The notes beneath the pieces were generated by a model. The model did not search any database, was not told the origin of the DNA, and worked only from the letters and a program-made list of their open reading frames with translations. A program made the position numbers and the translations under genes. A stretch of DNA of 64,000 nucleotides, from the NCBI GenBank assembly GCA_016868255.1, contig VGHN01000002.1, forward strand, positions 62,001-126,000, in the 5' to 3' direction. Source of the DNA: Betaproteobacteria bacterium (GTDB lineage: Bacteria > Pseudomonadota > Gammaproteobacteria > Burkholderiales > Burkholderiaceae_A). Positions 39,267 through 48,548 of the stretch are shown piece by piece. Within the stretch, counting starts at the first letter, position 1. The number at the start of each line of letters is the position of its first letter.

Positions 39267-40444
39267 GGCCTAATCAGTCTGGTTTGAGAGCGGTCGGCCC
39301 CACCGATGTTCCGCTGGGGCTTTATATTCACCTGCCGTGGTGTGTCAAGAAGTGCCCGTATTGCGACTTCAATTCCCACGAGGCGCGCGGCCAGGCACCA
39401 ATCGATGCCTACATTGATTCAGTGGTGTTGGACCTTGAGCAGGCGCTGCCCATGGTCTGGGGTCGGGCGGTGCAGTTTGTCTTTATCGGAGGTGGAACCC
39501 CCAACCTTCTCGCACCGACCCAACTCGACCGCCTCCTCAATTCGGTGAGAGCGCGCTTGCCCATCGAACCAGGGGCAGAGATCACTATGGAGGCCAATCC
39601 CGGCGCGACCGAGCCACTTGCTTTCCAAGGCTACCGTGATTCCGGCGTCAATCGACTCTCAATTGGGGTTCAGAGCTTTGATTCTGAGGCCTTGCATCGC
39701 ATCGGTCGGGTTCATGATTCTCGCGAGGCCGAAGCCGCTGTGGAGTCGGCGGTGTCCGTATTCGAGCGTGTAAATGTCGATCTGATGTACGGGCTTCCCA
39801 ATCAAACCCCGCAGGCAGCGCTCTACGACCTTGGCCGAGCCATTCATTTCGGCGTTGGCCATATTTCACATTATCAACTGACCATGGAACCCAATACGGT
39901 CTTCGCCAATCGGCCACCGAGTGGATTGCCCGATGAAGAGACTGTCGAGGCCATCGAGTCCGAGGGTCGCAGCGTGCTGGCCGATGCAGGATTCACCCGC
40001 TATGAGGTCTCTGCCTTTGCCCGCGCAGGGCAGCCATGCCAACACAACCTGAATTACTGGCAATTTGGAGACTACCTGGGCTTGGGGGCAGGGGCCCATT
40101 CAAAACTCAGCCTTCCCCTCGAGGGAATCTTTCGGCACAACAACACCCGGCGTCCGGAGGACTACATGAAACTCGTTGGCGAGGGCAAAGGCTTGCACCG
40201 ACGGATTGAGCCGGTGGCCGCGGAGCGGCTTGGGTTTGAGTTTATGCTCAATGCCTTGAGACTCACGGCGGGGTTTGACGCGAAGTTATTCGAAGCCCGA
40301 ACCGGTCGGCCATTGGCCGAGGTGCTGGAGCGAATCTCCGTGGGCGAGCGCCGAGGTCTCCTGCAGCGGGATCGGGGCGGTTGGCTGCCCACGGCCCTCG
40401 GTCAGCGTTTTCTCAATGATCTGCAGATGCTCTTTATGCACTAG
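39251..40444 (+). CDS. hemW: Radical SAM haem chaperone HemW (HemN-like)
   Basis: Radical-SAM protein of 397 residues with CVKKCPYC (CX3CX2C) binding the [4Fe-4S] cluster near residue 31, and GGGTPNLL near 78. It lacks the N-terminal extension and extra Cys of true HemN coproporphyrinogen dehydrogenase, so HemW is the better name. Rph-rdgB-hemW form one operon with tight junctions. Confidence 0.92.
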   Translation: MVLSLRPNQSGLRAVGPTDVPLGLYIHLPWCVKKCPYCDFNSHEARGQAPIDAYIDSVVLDLEQALPMVWGRAVQFVFIGGGTPNLLAPTQLDRLLNSVRARLPIEPGAEITMEANPGATEPLAFQGYRDSGVNRLSIGVQSFDSEALHRIGRVHDSREAEAAVESAVSVFERVNVDLMYGLPNQTPQAALYDLGRAIHFGVGHISHYQLTMEPNTVFANRPPSGLPDEETVEAIESEGRSVLADAGFTRYEVSAFARAGQPCQHNLNYWQFGDYLGLGAGAHSKLSLPLEGIFRHNNTRRPEDYMKLVGEGKGLHRRIEPVAAERLGFEFMLNALRLTAGFDAKLFEARTGRPLAEVLERISVGERRGLLQRDRGGWLPTALGQRFLNDLQMLFMH

Positions 40445-40456
40445 AGAAGTGCTTTT

Positions 40457-40473
40457 TGCATTATATTTGTGCA
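40457..40473. promoter_or_regulatory. NtrC-like binding site 1 upstream of glnA
   Basis: A 17-bp site with arms TGCA...TGCA, differing at two positions from the enterobacterial-type site TGCACTATATTGGTGCA. Its centre lies about 140 bp upstream of the predicted sigma54 start of glnA, the usual enhancer distance. Confidence 0.7.
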
Positions 40474-40478
40474 TATAT

Positions 40479-40495
40479 TGCATTTAATTGGCGCA
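40479..40495. promoter_or_regulatory. NtrC-like binding site 2 upstream of glnA
   Basis: A second 17-bp site, TGCA...GGCGCA, matching 13 of 17 positions of the same NtrC consensus. Its centre is 22 bp from that of site 1, about two helical turns, so NtrC dimers would bind on the same face of the DNA. Confidence 0.6.
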
Positions 40496-40578
40496 GGCGG
40501 GTCTTTCATAATTCGCAAAATTGATTTAAATAATTGTTTTTATTGTGCATTTTTAGACAAGAGGTTTTGAGCCTCCGG

Positions 40579-40594
40579 TGGCACGGAATCTGCA
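40579..40594 (+). promoter_or_regulatory. glnA: Sigma54 promoter of glnA
   Basis: TGGCACG then TCTGCA, with GG at 40580-40581 and GC at 40592-40593 separated by exactly 10 bp, the invariant sigma54 spacing. Transcription would start near 40605, about 60 bp before the glnA ATG. Between the NtrC sites and this promoter is an AT-rich stretch (about 40500-40560) that could bend. Confidence 0.85.
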
Positions 40595-40665
40595 CTCTAA
40601 TGTCGCAGGGCAGCGGACCAACGATCCGTTCCTTTTCTAGTTAACCCCCCATGGAGACGTGTTCG

Positions 40666-42078
40666 ATGGCCAGTTCAAAAGATGTCTTGAAAATGATTAA
40701 GGACAACGACGTTAAGTTCGTTGATTTTCGTTTCACCGATACGCGTGGAAAGGAGCAGCACGTATCCGTTCCCACCAAGGTGGTCGATGAGGACAAATTT
40801 GAGTTTGGTCACGCATTCGATGGGTCTTCGATCGCGGGTTGGAAGGGCATTGAAGCCTCCGACATGCTGCTAATGCCCGATGCGGGCACCGCTGTCATGG
40901 ATCCCTTCCGCGAGGAAGCCACCTTGAACATCACTTGCGATGTCGTGGAGCCTTCAGATGGCAAGGGCTACGATCTGGATCCACGCTCGATCGCGAAGCG
41001 CGCAGAAGCCTTCCTCAAGGCCTCGGGCGTGGGTGACGCCGCTTATTTTGGTCCGGAGCCCGAGTTCTTCATTTTCGATGGCGTTACCTGGAGCGTGGAC
41101 ATGTCCGGCTCTTCCGTGAAGATCAAGTCGGAAGAGGCTTCCTGGTCGAGTGGAATCGAGTACGAGGGTGGCAACCTGGCCCACCGTCCAGCGGTCAAGG
41201 GCGGCTATTTCCCAGTGCCACCGGTCGACTCATTCCAAGACATTCGTTCCGAGATGTGCCTGATTCTCGAGCAGATGGGCGTTCCCGTCGAGGTTCATCA
41301 CCATGAGGTTGCAGGCCCCGGACAGTGCGAGATCGGCACCAAGTTTTCAACCCTCACTCAACGTGCCGACTGGACGCAGATCCTGAAGTATGTGGTGCAC
41401 AACGTGGCCGCCAGTTATGGCAAGACCGCTACATTCATGCCCAAGCCTGTCGTTGGCGACAACGGATCGGGCATGCACTGCCACCAGTCCATCTGGAAAG
41501 ACGGGCAGAACCTGTTTGCAGGAAACGGTTATGCAGGCCTCTCCGAGTTCGCCCTTCACTACATCGGCGGCATCATCAAGCATGCCCGCGCGCTCAATGC
41601 CATTACCAATCCTGGAACCAACAGCTACAAGCGGTTGGTGCCCGGATTTGAGGCGCCAGTGAAGCTGGCCTACTCGGCTCGTAACCGCTCCGCATCGATT
41701 CGTATTCCCTATGTCTCGAATCCAAAGGGCCGCCGAATCGAGGTTCGTTTCCCAGATCCCACGGCCAATCCATATCTTGCCTTCGCCGCCATGATGATGG
41801 CGGGCCTCGATGGGGTAATGAATAAGATTCATCCCGGAGAGCCTGCAGACAAGAACCTCTATGACCTTTCCCCCGAGGAAGACAAGAAGATCCCCACGGT
41901 CTGCTCCTCCCTTGACATGGCACTTGAGGCGCTCGACAAGGATCGTGAGTTCCTGACCCGTGGCGGTGTATTCAGCGACGGCATGATTGATGCGTACATC
42001 AACCTCAAGATGGACGAGGTCACTCGTTTCCGTATGACCACCCACCCGGTGGAATTCGACATGTACTACTCGCTGTAA
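40666..42078 (+). CDS. glnA: Glutamine synthetase, type I
   Basis: GlnA of 470 residues, forming glutamine from glutamate and ammonia as a dodecamer. It has [15 protein letters not shown] and the adenylylation site NLYDLSPEE (Tyr near 398), so it is of the GlnE-regulated class. ATG at 40666 matches the family N-terminus ([12 protein letters not shown]) and has GGAG 9 bp upstream; ATG at 40651 is less likely. Regulated by the NtrC/sigma54 region upstream; a terminator separates it from glnL. Confidence 0.97.
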   Translation: MASSKDVLKMIKDNDVKFVDFRFTDTRGKEQHVSVPTKVVDEDKFEFGHAFDGSSIAGWKGIEASDMLLMPDAGTAVMDPFREEATLNITCDVVEPSDGKGYDLDPRSIAKRAEAFLKASGVGDAAYFGPEPEFFIFDGVTWSVDMSGSSVKIKSEEASWSSGIEYEGGNLAHRPAVKGGYFPVPPVDSFQDIRSEMCLILEQMGVPVEVHHHEVAGPGQCEIGTKFSTLTQRADWTQILKYVVHNVAASYGKTATFMPKPVVGDNGSGMHCHQSIWKDGQNLFAGNGYAGLSEFALHYIGGIIKHARALNAITNPGTNSYKRLVPGFEAPVKLAYSARNRSASIRIPYVSNPKGRRIEVRFPDPTANPYLAFAAMMMAGLDGVMNKIHPGEPADKNLYDLSPEEDKKIPTVCSSLDMALEALDKDREFLTRGGVFSDGMIDAYINLKMDEVTRFRMTTHPVEFDMYYSL

Positions 42079-42124
42079 GGATGCTGGATCAGGCCCGCCT
42101 CGACATGCAGGTGATGGCAAGAGA

Positions 42125-42153
42125 GGGGGCGGTCAATCGCCCCCTTTTCTTTT
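42125..42153 (+). terminator. Rho-independent terminator after glnA
   Basis: Perfect stem GGGGGCG / CGCCCCC with a 6-nt loop, followed by TTTTCTTTT. It lies 46 bp after glnA and 8 bp before the glnL start, so most glnA transcripts should stop here and glnLG is expressed by read-through or from another promoter. Confidence 0.9.
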
Positions 42154-42161
42154 CAAAGTCC

Positions 42162-43262
42162 ATGTTGAATCAACCCATCAACCCGCTCGATCTTCTGAGC
42201 ACGGCAGTATTGCTCGTCGATACGCGGGGTGAGGTGATTCAGGCGAACCTGGCTGCAGAGAGCCTTCTGGGACAACCCGCTCATCAGTTGATCGGGCAGC
42301 CGCTCGAGGGTCTCTTGGTTCATCCCAGCGAGGTCATGACCGGCTGGATCCAGGGCGAGGAAATGGGTGTGGTGGTTCGGCGTCTGCAGACCCGCTGGTT
42401 CGTCTCTTCTCCAGCCGAGGGGCGAATGGATCGAGTCCTCGACACCTCCATTAATGTGCTCGATGAGCCGGGCTTCTCGGTTGCGGTTGAGATACGTGAG
42501 CCCGATGCTGCCCAGAAGGTGGACCGCGAGGAGCGCCAGGCCGTCTTCATGCAGATGAATCAGTCTCTACTGAGAAATCTTGGGCACGAGGTCAAGAACC
42601 CACTGGGAGGAATTCGGGGCGCCGCGCAACTTCTCGATGCAGAACTGCCGACAAAGGAGCTCAAGGAGTACACCCAGGTCATTATTAAAGAGTCCGATCG
42701 ATTGCAGGCACTGGTCGACCGCATGCTCGCGCCGGTTCGGCGAAGCCGATCACCGCAGTCGGTGAATCTTCATGAGGTTCTCGAGCGGGTTCGCACGCTG
42801 GTCTTGTCGGAATTTTCCGATGCCTTGGTGATCCAGCGGGACTACGACACAAGCCTTCCTGAGATTGAAGGCGACTTGGAGCGACTGATTCAGGCTGTGC
42901 TCAATATTGTGCGCAACGCGGCCCAGGCGATCGCCTCCCAATCAGACCGCACCGAAGCGGGGCGCATTCTGCTCCGAACGAGGGCGGTCCGTCAGGTCAC
43001 ACTTCATCGACAGCGATATCGGTTGGGCCTGCATCTCACCGTTCACGACAACGGCCCTGGCATTCCAGAAGCGATTCGAGATGAAATTTTCTATCCTTTG
43101 GTCTCGGGCAATCCGCAGGGCCATGGGCTTGGCTTAACTCTTGCTCAGAGCATCGTGCACCAGCATGGCGGCACGATTGAGTGCTCGAGCGCCTCGGCGG
43201 GAACGGCCTTCGATATCGTGCTCCCTGTAGGCCTGCCTGTTCAGAAGGAGTGGATTCGATGA
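42162..43262 (+). CDS. glnL: Nitrogen sensor histidine kinase NtrB
   Basis: NtrB/GlnL of 366 residues. It has an N-terminal PAS domain (about 8-110), a HisKA domain with the phosphoacceptor His142 in GHEVKNPLGG, and an ATPase domain with DNGPGIPE and GHGLGLTLAQSI. No membrane segment, as expected for this cytosolic PII-controlled kinase. I chose ATG at 42162, after the terminator; in-frame upstream reading would run through the hairpin. The glnG start overlaps its stop by 4 bp. Confidence 0.94.
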   Translation: MLNQPINPLDLLSTAVLLVDTRGEVIQANLAAESLLGQPAHQLIGQPLEGLLVHPSEVMTGWIQGEEMGVVVRRLQTRWFVSSPAEGRMDRVLDTSINVLDEPGFSVAVEIREPDAAQKVDREERQAVFMQMNQSLLRNLGHEVKNPLGGIRGAAQLLDAELPTKELKEYTQVIIKESDRLQALVDRMLAPVRRSRSPQSVNLHEVLERVRTLVLSEFSDALVIQRDYDTSLPEIEGDLERLIQAVLNIVRNAAQAIASQSDRTEAGRILLRTRAVRQVTLHRQRYRLGLHLTVHDNGPGIPEAIRDEIFYPLVSGNPQGHGLGLTLAQSIVHQHGGTIECSSASAGTAFDIVLPVGLPVQKEWIR

Positions 43263-44845
43263 AACCGGTTTGGATTGTTGATGACGACGCGTCTATTCGA
43301 TGGGTGCTCGAGAAGGCCCTTCGCAAGGCGGAGATTGATTGTCGATTGTTCGAGTCGGCCAACGAGGCCATGCGTGCACTGCAGTCTGACACCCCACAGG
43401 TCCTGGTCTCCGACATTCGCATGCCCGGCCAGAGTGGACTGGAGTTGCTTGAGCAGGTCAAGGCAAGGCTGCCTGAGTTGCCGGTCATCATCATGACTGG
43501 ATTCTCCGATCTCGACAGTGCGGTCTCTGCCTTCCAAGGAGGGGCCTTCGAGTATCTCCCCAAGCCATTCGATGTCGATGAGGCCACTGCGTTAATTCGA
43601 CGGGCTGTGCGAGAGTCGCATCCAATCAGTGGGTCGTCGTCGTTGGCCATGGGCCAGTCGCTCGAAATGTTGGGCCATGCGCCGGCCATGCAAGAAGTCT
43701 TCAGGGCGATTGGCCGTTTGTCCCAGTCGTCGGCCACGGTACTCATCACAGGTGAGTCGGGCACAGGGAAGGAACTTGTTGCGACGGCACTTCATAAGCA
43801 CAGCCCCCGGGCGGAGATGCCCTTCGTCGCTCTAAATACCGCCGCCATTCCACACGACTTGCTGGAGTCGGAGTTGTTTGGACATGAACGGGGTTCGTTT
43901 ACTGGCGCGCAGGCAAGGCGTCGTGGCCGATTTGAGCAGGCCGAAGGGGGCACACTATTTCTGGATGAGATCGGCGACATGCCGCTTGATCTTCAGACTC
44001 GGCTGCTGCGTGTCTTGTCCGATGGGCACTTCTATCGCGTTGGCGGACATCAGCCATTGAAGGCGAATGTTCGAGTGATTGCAGCCACCCATCAGAACCT
44101 CGAGCAGCGAGTGGCCGAGGGCCGCTTCAGAGAAGACCTCTTTCATCGTCTCAATGTGATTCGGCTTCGACTACCGGCACTCCGTGAACGGCGCGTGGAC
44201 ATTCCCGATTTGGTGCGATTCTTCCTTTCGCGCTCGGCCAAAACATTGGGTGTCGAGATGAAGCATCTGTCGGAGGCGGCCCTTTCATTGGTCTGTATGC
44301 AGCCCTTCCCAGGGAATGTGCGTCAACTCGAGAACCTATGCCATTGGATTTCTGTCATGGCCCCAAGCAATCTTGTGGAGCCCAATGACTTGCCTCCAGA
44401 GATGCAGTCGATTTTCAATGGCCAGTCAAAGGATGCAATTCATCCGCCTTCGGCATCAATTGGCACAGCGTTCAATGCGTTGGGCCTCCAAGGCCAAGCC
44501 CAGCCCGCGGTTGGCTTGGGTCAAACAGGGCAGTCGCAGCAATCCGATTCGGCTCTCTTAGAGCCATCACCTGCTTGGCTCAGCGAGCTGGAGCGTATGG
44601 TGGAGAGCGCATTGCGCGGTCCTCTCAGCGAGGAGGCCCAGCGTTTTGGAGGTCGAATGGGATGGTGGTCCCGAGAATTTGAATCGGTGATTTATCGCGC
44701 GGCACTCAAACACACGCGGGGACGGCGAATAGAAGCCTCTCAGCTGCTCGGCGTGGGTCGAAACACCATCACGCGAAAGATTCAGGAGCTCTCGTTGGAG
44801 TCGAGTTCGTCAGGCGATGAGACGGGTGGGCGGGCCAGCACGTAA
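43259..44845 (+). CDS. glnG: Nitrogen regulator NtrC (sigma54 activator)
   Basis: NtrC of 528 residues: receiver domain with Asp52 in VSDIRMPG, AAA+ domain (about 140-380) with Walker A GESGTGKE and Walker B LFLDEIGD, and a C-terminal Fis-type helix-turn-helix (RIEASQLLGVGRNTITRKI). The sigma54-contact loop reads GSFTGA near 211 instead of the usual GAFTGA. About 60 residues of low-complexity linker precede the DNA-binding domain. Its own target sites are visible upstream of glnA. Confidence 0.95.
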   Translation: MKPVWIVDDDASIRWVLEKALRKAEIDCRLFESANEAMRALQSDTPQVLVSDIRMPGQSGLELLEQVKARLPELPVIIMTGFSDLDSAVSAFQGGAFEYLPKPFDVDEATALIRRAVRESHPISGSSSLAMGQSLEMLGHAPAMQEVFRAIGRLSQSSATVLITGESGTGKELVATALHKHSPRAEMPFVALNTAAIPHDLLESELFGHERGSFTGAQARRRGRFEQAEGGTLFLDEIGDMPLDLQTRLLRVLSDGHFYRVGGHQPLKANVRVIAATHQNLEQRVAEGRFREDLFHRLNVIRLRLPALRERRVDIPDLVRFFLSRSAKTLGVEMKHLSEAALSLVCMQPFPGNVRQLENLCHWISVMAPSNLVEPNDLPPEMQSIFNGQSKDAIHPPSASIGTAFNALGLQGQAQPAVGLGQTGQSQQSDSALLEPSPAWLSELERMVESALRGPLSEEAQRFGGRMGWWSREFESVIYRAALKHTRGRRIEASQLLGVGRNTITRKIQELSLESSSSGDETGGRAST

Positions 44846-45028
44846 GTCACGGCACTCGATAGAGCGCTGAAGGCTGCCAGTCGTGTAAGGGTGCGCTGCG
44901 CGAGTGGGGCCACCCATCGCCAGATCGGTTGGCCGAGGGCCTCCAGCCATAGGATCCAACTCGACCATCTCGTGAGATGCAATCCAAGGCCGATGAGAAG
45001 CAGGTTGGCCACGACCCAGTGTGCCCAT
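44846..45028 (-). pseudogene. Remnant of a TauE/SafE-like membrane protein
   Basis: An open minus-strand frame with no good start encodes WVVANLLLIGLGLHLTRW, then LEALGQPIWRWVAPLAQR. This resembles the middle of Burkholderiales TauE/SafE-family exporters (ANLMLVLLGLYL, then LE..G..LWRR..PL..R). The part after it no longer matches and runs into sequence antisense to glnG. Upstream the frame runs into the xth 3' end. A truncated, non-functional relic is the simplest reading; a short new membrane protein from GTG 45012 is possible. Confidence 0.4.
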
Positions 45029-45832
45029 TCAGACCCTGGCGATCACCGGTGCGTGGTCCGACGGCTTCTCGAGGGCCCGCGGGGCCGTGTCGACGTCGGC
45101 CGAATCCAGGGAGGCCGCGAGATTTGGAGTAACAAGGAGGTGGTCAATTCGCAGGCCGTGGTTGCGTCGAAATCCCGCGGCCCGATAGTCCCACCATGTA
45201 AAGAGTTTCTCAGTGTGTGGCTGGGCCGCCCGCAAGGCATCAACGAGCCCGAGCGCAATCAGGCGGTTAAGCGCCGCCCGCTCCTGACTTGAGCAGAGGA
45301 TCTTCTCGTGCCAAGCCAAAGGGTTGTAGACATCTGCATCGGCGGGTGCAATGTTGAAGTCGCCCACCAATACAAGGCGCGGGTGCTGCTCGAGTTCTTC
45401 TTGTAAACGTGCCTCGAGTACCTCGAGCCACTTGAGTTTGTAGGCGAACTTCTCCGATCCCACCTCGGAACCATTGGGTACATAGACGCAAACGAACCGC
45501 AGAGGCTCCCCATCGAAGGGATGTGCGGTGACAGCGAGAAAACGCTTTTGATCATCGGGAAAGCGGGGGTCGCCGTGGCTGGGGTCTGCAATGGATTGGA
45601 AACGGTCACGTCGCGCAAGAATGGCGACCCCGTTGTAAGTGGGTTGTCCGGTGAAATAGGGCTCGTACCCGGCGCTGCGTATGGCCTCGATCGGAAAGAG
45701 GTCGTCGTTGACTTTGGTTTCCTGCAGGCCAACGAGATCGGGCTGCGCGGAGGACAACCATTCCAGAAGGTGTGGAAGTCGAACGCGCAACGAGTTGACG
45801 TTCCAACTTGCAATGCCCAATCGATTGCTCAT
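45029..45832 (-). CDS. xth: Exodeoxyribonuclease III
   Basis: AP endonuclease/3'-5' exonuclease of the EEP family, 267 residues. It has ASWNVNSLR at the N-terminus, LQETKV with the metal-binding Glu, YNGVAIL, GDFNIAP and the C-terminal SDHAPV catalytic His. ATG at 45832 overlaps the queC stop by 4 bp, so it is the last gene of the folD-prlC-queC-xth chain. Confidence 0.95.
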   Translation of the reverse strand: MSNRLGIASWNVNSLRVRLPHLLEWLSSAQPDLVGLQETKVNDDLFPIEAIRSAGYEPYFTGQPTYNGVAILARRDRFQSIADPSHGDPRFPDDQKRFLAVTAHPFDGEPLRFVCVYVPNGSEVGSEKFAYKLKWLEVLEARLQEELEQHPRLVLVGDFNIAPADADVYNPLAWHEKILCSSQERAALNRLIALGLVDALRAAQPHTEKLFTWWDYRAAGFRRNHGLRIDHLLVTPNLAASLDSADVDTAPRALEKPSDHAPVIARV

Positions 45833-46488
45833 GCCTCTTCGAGTCCCTTCGCCCGCAGAAGACAGGCATCGCATTGGCCGCAGGGCTCGCCGGATTCGGA
45901 TGGGTCGTAGCAGCTGAATGTGAGTTCGATCGGGACACCGAGAGAGCGAGCAAGACGGACGATCTCCGCCTTGGTCATGGCAATCAGGGGCGTGAGTATC
46001 TGAAGGCGGGCTTCCGGTGTTTGAACAAATCGAGAGCCGAGATTGGCCATGGACTCAAAGGCGGCGATGAATTCGGGACGGCAGTCGGGGTAACCGCTGT
46101 AATCAAGTGCGTTGACACCAATGAGCAGGCGGTCGGCCCCGATCACCTCAGCCAGGGCGAGCGCATAGCTAAGAAAGATTGTGTTTCGGGCGGGCACGTA
46201 GGTAATCGGGATTCCTTGCCCAATCTCTCCGATGGTGCGGTGCTTGGGCACTTCGATGTCGTCGGTCAGGGCCGAGCCGCCAATGGCTCGCAAGTCGAAA
46301 CGAAGGACCCGGTGGCTACTGGCGCCGAGCGCTTTCGCAATGGCTCGCGCCGCATTGAGCTCCTGGAGTTGCCGCTGTCCGTAGTCGAATGAGAGGGCGT
46401 GGCACTCAAGGCCCTCGCGGATCCCCCAGGCAAGACAGGTGGATGAATCAAGCCCCCCACTGAGCAGCACGACTGCCCGGTGGGTCAT
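45829..46488 (-). CDS. queC: 7-cyano-7-deazaguanine synthase
   Basis: QueC of 219 residues, converting CDG to preQ0 in queuosine synthesis. PP-loop SGGLDSST is at residues 10-17; the C-terminal zinc-site cysteines are in FSCYDPSESGEPCGQCDAC. queD, queE and queF are not in the window. It overlaps prlC and xth by 4 bp on either side. Confidence 0.96.
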   Translation of the reverse strand: MTHRAVVLLSGGLDSSTCLAWGIREGLECHALSFDYGQRQLQELNAARAIAKALGASSHRVLRFDLRAIGGSALTDDIEVPKHRTIGEIGQGIPITYVPARNTIFLSYALALAEVIGADRLLIGVNALDYSGYPDCRPEFIAAFESMANLGSRFVQTPEARLQILTPLIAMTKAEIVRLARSLGVPIELTFSCYDPSESGEPCGQCDACLLRAKGLEEA

Positions 46489-48548
46489 GCGGCCTCGAGA
46501 AGTCCGCTGTGTCGAAGCAGGGGTTCGATGGAGGGGGCCCGTCCACGGAAAGCGATGAAGTTCTCGATCGCAGTGCGCGAGCCGCCGCGGGAGAGGATCT
46601 CGTCGAGGAAGCGGCTTCCTACTTGGGAATAGCCGCTCGCGCCCGCCTCTTCAAAGGCCGCGTATGCGTCGGCCGAGAGAACCTCGGCCCACTTGTAACT
46701 GTAATAACCGGCCGCATAACCGCCCGCAAAAATATGGCCAAAGCTCTGTGCAAAACGATTGAAACTCGGAGGGCGAATCACAGCGATCTCGCTACGAACT
46801 TCCTCGAGAATTGCGGCGATTTGCTTGCCGATCGATTCCGCAGTCTGGCCGACGCCATTGATTTCGTGGTGAATGCGGATATCGAAGAGGGCAAACTCGA
46901 TCTGTCGCAGCGTGAAAAGACCGCTTTGGAAATTCTTGGCAGCGGTCATCTTGTCGAAGAGAGGACGTGGCAGTGGCTGGCCAGTCTTGATGTGAGAAGT
47001 CATTCCAGTGAGGGTTTCCCACTCCCAGCAGAAGTTCTCCATGAACTGGCTGGGCAGCTCAACGGCATCCCACTCCACGCCGTTAATCCCAGAGACCTCT
47101 AACTCATCAACGCGTGTCAACAAGTGATGAAGGCCGTGGCCAAACTCGTGGAAGAGTGTAATGACATCGTCGTGTGTGAGGGTGGTGGGGCCGTCGACTG
47201 GCGGGGCAAAGTTGCAGGTGAGTAGGGCGACCGGCGTCTGGATGCTCCCCCCGATGCGGCGGCGGCCCCGGCTGTCGTCCATCCAGGCGCCACCGCGCTT
47301 GGTCGAGCGCGCGTAGAGATCGAGGTAGAGGTGGCCGATGGTTTTCTCTTGAGAGACCACGGCGAAGGCCTGCACGTCGGCGTGCCAAGCGGGAGAGGGA
47401 GATTGAAGTGGCATGGGCCGAATGTCGACACCAAAGAGACGTTTCACAACACCGAAGAGACCCTTGAGAACATTCGGCAGCGGGAAATACTCTCGCACCT
47501 CGTCCTCGGAGAAGTGGTAGCGGCGTTGCCTGAGTTGCTCGCTCGCAAAGGCGATGTCCCAGGCCTCTAGTGAGTCGATGCCAAGCTCCGTCTTGGCAAA
47601 GATCTGGAGATCTGCCAGGTCCCGCTCCGCACTCGTCCGTGCTTTGGCGGCCAAGTCTCGAAGGAATGCCGCCACCGCCTGGGGTGTGTCGGCCATCTTG
47701 GAGGCCAGTGAACGCTCGGCCGCGGAAGAAAAACCCAACAGGCGGGCCTGCTGCTGCCGCAGTTGAAGGATCTCACCCATCACCGCAGTGTTGTCGTGAC
47801 TGGGGCCCTCTTCAGCGATCTCTGAGGCACGGGAGGCGTTCTTTCGGTAGATGGCTTCACGGAGTGGGCGGTTCTTTGCGAACTGCAACACAGGAAGAAG
47901 ACTTGGCTGTTGAAGTGTGAAAACCCATCCGGGCAGTGACCGTGACTCCGCCTGCGCCTTTGCGGCTGCGATGGCATGTTGGGGAAGTCCGTCAAGCTCG
48001 GACTCGACGGTAATGTGGACAATGCTCGCATTGGTGCTGTCGAGCAGGTTTTCCGAAAACCGCTGGGAGAGTTGTGCAAGCGCGGCCGACCACTCTGCAA
48101 ATTGTTTTTGCTGGTCTGCGGGCAATTCCGCGCCCCCGAGTCGAAAGTCTCTGAGGCTGTGTGCGATGGCCTGCTCTCGGGCTGGATTCCCCCGCACATC
48201 GGCGGCGGACTCAAGTTGCTTGACCTTCGCGTAGAGCCGCTCGTCCTGAGAGATCAGCGACCAGAGCGCGGTGACGGATTCCAAGCGACTGTTGGTCAGC
48301 TCGCGCCACTCGGGGCTGTCCATCACGCCACCCATGTGATGAACGGCCGACCAAGCTCGGCTCAGGCGCTCGGTGGCATTTCCCAGGGGTTCCATGACGG
48401 CTGCCCAGTTTGCGGGCGCCTCTGGCCGGACAACCTGCTCGAGGGCATCCTTGGTCTGTTCAATGAGTCGGTCAATCTCTGGGCCCAGTGCCTCGGCCTT
48501 GAGCAGGTCATAGCGGGGCAACCCTTCGCGTGCCAGAAGTTCGTTCAT
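46485..48548 (-). CDS. prlC: Oligopeptidase A (M3 family)
   Basis: Zinc metallopeptidase of 687 residues, degrading signal peptides and other oligopeptides in the cytoplasm. The zinc motif HEFGH ([10 protein letters not shown]) lies near residue 470 (about 47,130), with the third ligand Glu in the helix after it. Length is normal for PrlC/OpdA. Start and stop each share a 4-bp ATGA overlap with folD and queC. Confidence 0.95.
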   Translation of the reverse strand: MNELLAREGLPRYDLLKAEALGPEIDRLIEQTKDALEQVVRPEAPANWAAVMEPLGNATERLSRAWSAVHHMGGVMDSPEWRELTNSRLESVTALWSLISQDERLYAKVKQLESAADVRGNPAREQAIAHSLRDFRLGGAELPADQQKQFAEWSAALAQLSQRFSENLLDSTNASIVHITVESELDGLPQHAIAAAKAQAESRSLPGWVFTLQQPSLLPVLQFAKNRPLREAIYRKNASRASEIAEEGPSHDNTAVMGEILQLRQQQARLLGFSSAAERSLASKMADTPQAVAAFLRDLAAKARTSAERDLADLQIFAKTELGIDSLEAWDIAFASEQLRQRRYHFSEDEVREYFPLPNVLKGLFGVVKRLFGVDIRPMPLQSPSPAWHADVQAFAVVSQEKTIGHLYLDLYARSTKRGGAWMDDSRGRRRIGGSIQTPVALLTCNFAPPVDGPTTLTHDDVITLFHEFGHGLHHLLTRVDELEVSGINGVEWDAVELPSQFMENFCWEWETLTGMTSHIKTGQPLPRPLFDKMTAAKNFQSGLFTLRQIEFALFDIRIHHEINGVGQTAESIGKQIAAILEEVRSEIAVIRPPSFNRFAQSFGHIFAGGYAAGYYSYKWAEVLSADAYAAFEEAGASGYSQVGSRFLDEILSRGGSRTAIENFIAFRGRAPSIEPLLRHSGLLEAA

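Noticed and set aside
42081..42161. Longer N-terminus for glnL beginning at 42081
   Set aside because: It would be translated through the glnA terminator hairpin, and the family N-terminus fits ATG 42162.
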